Notes under the pieces: model-generated | Database searches by the model: none | What the model was told of the DNA's origin: nothing | The model's input: only the letters and a program-made list of their open reading frames with translations | Shown here: piece by piece, positions 62,105 to 64,000 of the stretch | Layout of the letters: every line of letters starts with the position of its first letter | How positions within the stretch are numbered: position 1 is the first letter of the stretch | Assembly: GCF_900184685.1 (NCBI RefSeq) | Contig: NZ_FXXL01000007.1 | Coordinates: 682,001-746,000 of the forward strand | Reading direction: 5' to 3' | Length of the DNA stretch: 64,000 nucleotides | Source of the DNA: Butyricimonas sp. Marseille-P3923 | GTDB taxonomy: Bacteria; Bacteroidota; Bacteroidia; Bacteroidales; Marinifilaceae | Translations under genes and position numbers: made by a program

Positions 62105-62836
62105 ATGAAAACATTTTTAAATTTGAAACAATGCTTAATTTTATTCGCAGCGGTGTTCTCCTTGACATCCTGCTTGAAGAGTGACGATCCGGATTTTCAG
62201 ATTGCAGCTACCGGATATATTAATCAAACGGTAACAGAAGAAGGTGAGGGAGAAGATGCTACAACAACCAATAGATTTAGTCCGGTTATTATCGTGTATG
62301 GAAATGGTTATATCAAATCATGTACCGCATCAGGTTCAAGTAGTGGAATTATGATTCCAACGAAACTTGATGATTACGGGGCAAATTGGCAAATAACCAG
62401 CTCCAGTTCGCAGTCTTCTTCAGAACTACCTAAAGAAACATATTCAATTTCTGCGACTAATACTGATGGTGATCCTGCAACTTTCTCTTTATCTTTTAGT
62501 TCGATCACTAAATCCATGAAGGGGAAATTAAAAGGAGATATTGTTTATGATAGCCAAACAAAAAAACTCACATTTAACTTTGATAAAGTTGAGAATGCAA
62601 CAGAATATTTATTAATTGCTAGAACATCCGGAAGTGCATCTCTTTACCAAAGTGCCGTTATTGAAAGTTATACGGCAGAGGGTGAGAAATCTTTGGAAGA
62701 AGCAACTTTTGCAAAAAAATTGGCAGCGGGAAATACTTATACATTAACAATTGTTGCTATTACCGGAACATCAAGTAATGGTAATTTTGGGGTTGTTCAG
62801 GAAGGCAAATCAACTTCTTATTCAAAAGCAGAATAA
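62105..62836 (+). CDS. Hypothetical lipoprotein next to the ECF sigma gene
   Basis: This 243-residue lipoprotein (signal ending AAVFSLTSC, Cys about residue 23) has a mature part rich in Ser, Thr and beta strands. There is a low-complexity serine run near residue 100 and strand-forming segments NRFSPVIIVYGNGYIKSC, TKKLTFNFDKVENATEYLLI and GNTYTLTIVAITGTSSNGNF. The last part resembles a fibronectin type III-like beta sandwich. I do not recognise the family. It is divergent from the ECF sigma gene and shares its promoter region, so it may be a member of that regulon or an envelope component monitored by it. Confidence 0.75.
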   Translation: MKTFLNLKQCLILFAAVFSLTSCLKSDDPDFQIAATGYINQTVTEEGEGEDATTTNRFSPVIIVYGNGYIKSCTASGSSSGIMIPTKLDDYGANWQITSSSSQSSSELPKETYSISATNTDGDPATFSLSFSSITKSMKGKLKGDIVYDSQTKKLTFNFDKVENATEYLLIARTSGSASLYQSAVIESYTAEGEKSLEEATFAKKLAAGNTYTLTIVAITGTSSNGNFGVVQEGKSTSYSKAE

Positions 62837-62853
62837 AATAACTTGTCAATAAT

Positions 62854-62889
62854 AAAAAAAAACGCCTTATATTCAAGGCGTTTTTTTTG
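62854..62889. terminator. Bidirectional terminator
   Basis: A stem with an A-rich base and CGCCTT / AAGGCG core (62863-62880), loop ATATTC, is flanked by 9 A and 8 T residues. It serves the convergent lipoprotein and aminopeptidase genes. Confidence 0.92.
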
Positions 62890-62893
62890 GAGG

Positions 62894-64000
62894 TTATATT
62901 TTCTGAGTTTTGCTTCTTAACCATTTCTTTTCTTCATCTATCAAATAAGGCGAAACCTCTTTATAAACCCGCTCATTATATTCATTTAGCCATTCGATTT
63001 CCTCTTTAGTTAACAATTCAACTAAAAGGGCGGATGTATCAAAATAGCAGAGTGTGATGGTTTCAAACTGATAAAATTCGCCAAATTCGTTCTCCGCTTT
63101 AGGTTGACAAACAATCAAATTCTCGTGGCGGATACCATGTAAACCTTCTCGATATAAACCCGGTTCATTGGAAGTAACCATTCCGGGAAGTATTTCTTGA
63201 TTTTTAAGATCAGGGCGTATGGATTGCGGTCCCTCGTGAACATTTAGGAAATACCCGACACCGTGTCCGGTTCCATGCCCGAAATTCCTTAAATTCATAT
63301 ATAAAGGCAACCTTGCAACTATGTCAATATTACATCCTTTTGAGCCTTTAGGGAAATATAGCCGACTAAGGTCAATCATTCCTTTCAAAACCAAGGTGTA
63401 ATCTTCTTTCTCCAAACGAGTTAATTCACCTAACGGCATCGTTCTTGTAACATCCGTTGTACCGTGTATATATTGTGCCCCCGAATCCACCAGATATAAA
63501 CCTTTCGGCTGTAATTCGGACTGTTGTTCCGGTGTAGCGGAATAATGCGGTAGAGCGGCGTTTTTTCCATACGCTGAAATACATCCGAAACTATCCGACA
63601 TATAGCCCTCGTTCTCTGCCCTGAATTTACCTAATTGCTCCGCGGCTTCAAGTTCCGTAATCGTTCTCTTCGTCAAATTCTTTTCCAACCAGTAGAAGAA
63701 TTTTGTCAATGCCACACCGTCTTTTTTACAAGCCAACCGGAAGCCTTCCAGTTCTGTTTCGTTTTTCACTGATTTCATTAACGGTACAGGTGATTCCACT
63801 TCCTTCGTTTCGAACCGTTTTGCTAAATGATAGTACACGGCATAATTACAAGTATTCGTGTCTACCAAATACTTCTTCTCTTTGTCCTGTTCATCCAGAA
63901 ATAAGAATAAATGGTGATAATCATGCAATTCAATACCATCTGCCTGTAACTGTTGTTGAACTTCCGGGGTTACTTTATCCAATTTAATAAATAAATGGGC
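62894..64000 (-). CDS. pepP: Xaa-Pro aminopeptidase (M24B), C-terminal part
   Basis: The reading frame is still open at the right edge, so the N-terminus is missing; 368 residues plus the stop are visible. The metallopeptidase core is complete: YLVDSGAQYIHGTTDVTRTM (metal Asp residues), NFGHGTGHGVGYFLNVHEGP (metal/catalytic His), TSNEPGLYREGLHGIRHENL (metal Glu) and a further Glu in FYQFETITL. After it comes the small M24 C-terminal domain ending EEKKWLRSKTQKI. It removes N-terminal residues preceding proline. The usual Bacteroidetes form has about 590 residues, so about 220 residues lie outside the window. The TTG at 63982 is not the true start. Confidence 0.93.
   Translation of the reverse strand, partial: AHLFIKLDKVTPEVQQQLQADGIELHDYHHLFLFLDEQDKEKKYLVDTNTCNYAVYYHLAKRFETKEVESPVPLMKSVKNETELEGFRLACKKDGVALTKFFYWLEKNLTKRTITELEAAEQLGKFRAENEGYMSDSFGCISAYGKNAALPHYSATPEQQSELQPKGLYLVDSGAQYIHGTTDVTRTMPLGELTRLEKEDYTLVLKGMIDLSRLYFPKGSKGCNIDIVARLPLYMNLRNFGHGTGHGVGYFLNVHEGPQSIRPDLKNQEILPGMVTSNEPGLYREGLHGIRHENLIVCQPKAENEFGEFYQFETITLCYFDTSALLVELLTKEEIEWLNEYNERVYKEVSPYLIDEEKKWLRSKTQKI

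Noticed and set aside
1-64000. CRISPR array, insertion sequence, prophage, tRNA or rRNA
   Set aside because: No regularly spaced identical repeats, transposase, integrase, phage gene or cloverleaf-type sequence was found in any spacer.

Overview
The window comes from a Bacteroidales chromosome, most likely Odoribacteraceae (Butyricimonas/Odoribacter-like). I infer this from the Bacteroidetes -7 promoter box TAnnTTTG upstream of many genes, SusC/SusD/FecR genes, a phosphate butyryltransferase-type enzyme, a K+-dependent-type membrane pyrophosphatase, LytTR two-component genes and the purH-mreBCD-mrdA-rodA order. I see no rRNA, tRNA, CRISPR array, insertion sequence or phage gene. Assignment below family level is a guess.

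Layout. 1-12.8 kb: the 5' end of a class A penicillin-binding protein, adk, an MFS transporter, a Ptb-like acyltransferase, a copper module (an AraC regulator with an HMA-like N-terminus, then a CopA ATPase with HMA domains at both ends), ppiB, envelope proteins of unknown role, thiM-thiE and a sodium-coupled transporter. 12.8-25.4 kb: guaA, a long imperfect inverted repeat, then a nutrient-uptake locus (FecR, SusC, SusD, metallohydrolase-like lipoprotein, FISUMP lipoprotein, double thioredoxin), closed by a convergent ECF sigma gene. 25.8-39.7 kb: mostly housekeeping genes (nrnA, DUF1904, MarR, pepD, msrC-like, TPR proteins, ygiQ, HAD, Crp/Fnr, rimO, hppA). 39.9-45.9 kb: a nitroreductase, a TonB-dependent receptor, and a LytS/LytTR operon whose first kinase gene is frameshifted at a 41-nt perfect palindrome and has also lost its phospho-acceptor histidine. 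45.9-49.0 kb: an accessory stretch with arsR, a relic of the 3' end of an acr3 arsenite-transporter gene, a membrane thioredoxin, and an AT-rich methyltransferase/SnoaL pair bracketed by a degenerate copy of the ftcD 3' end and the real one. 49-59.4 kb: histidine degradation (hutI, a tiny coupled ORF, ftcD) and the cell-elongation operon purH-mreB-mreC-mreD-mrdA-rodA. 59.6-64 kb: a small conserved membrane protein, an ECF sigma factor with an anti-sigma candidate that carries an outer-membrane beta-barrel-like C-terminus, a divergent lipoprotein, and most of an M24 aminopeptidase P gene.

The strongest leads are: the dual-membrane anti-sigma candidate with its ECF sigma factor; the frameshifted pseudokinase with its palindrome; the decayed arsenic operon with paired operator-like palindromes; the island between ftcD 3'-end copies; and several families of 7- or 9-nt periodic intergenic repeats, often arranged as inverted pairs. 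Many start codons were moved downstream of the longest open frame because a TAnnTTTG box, a signal peptide or a repeat overlaps the longer version.
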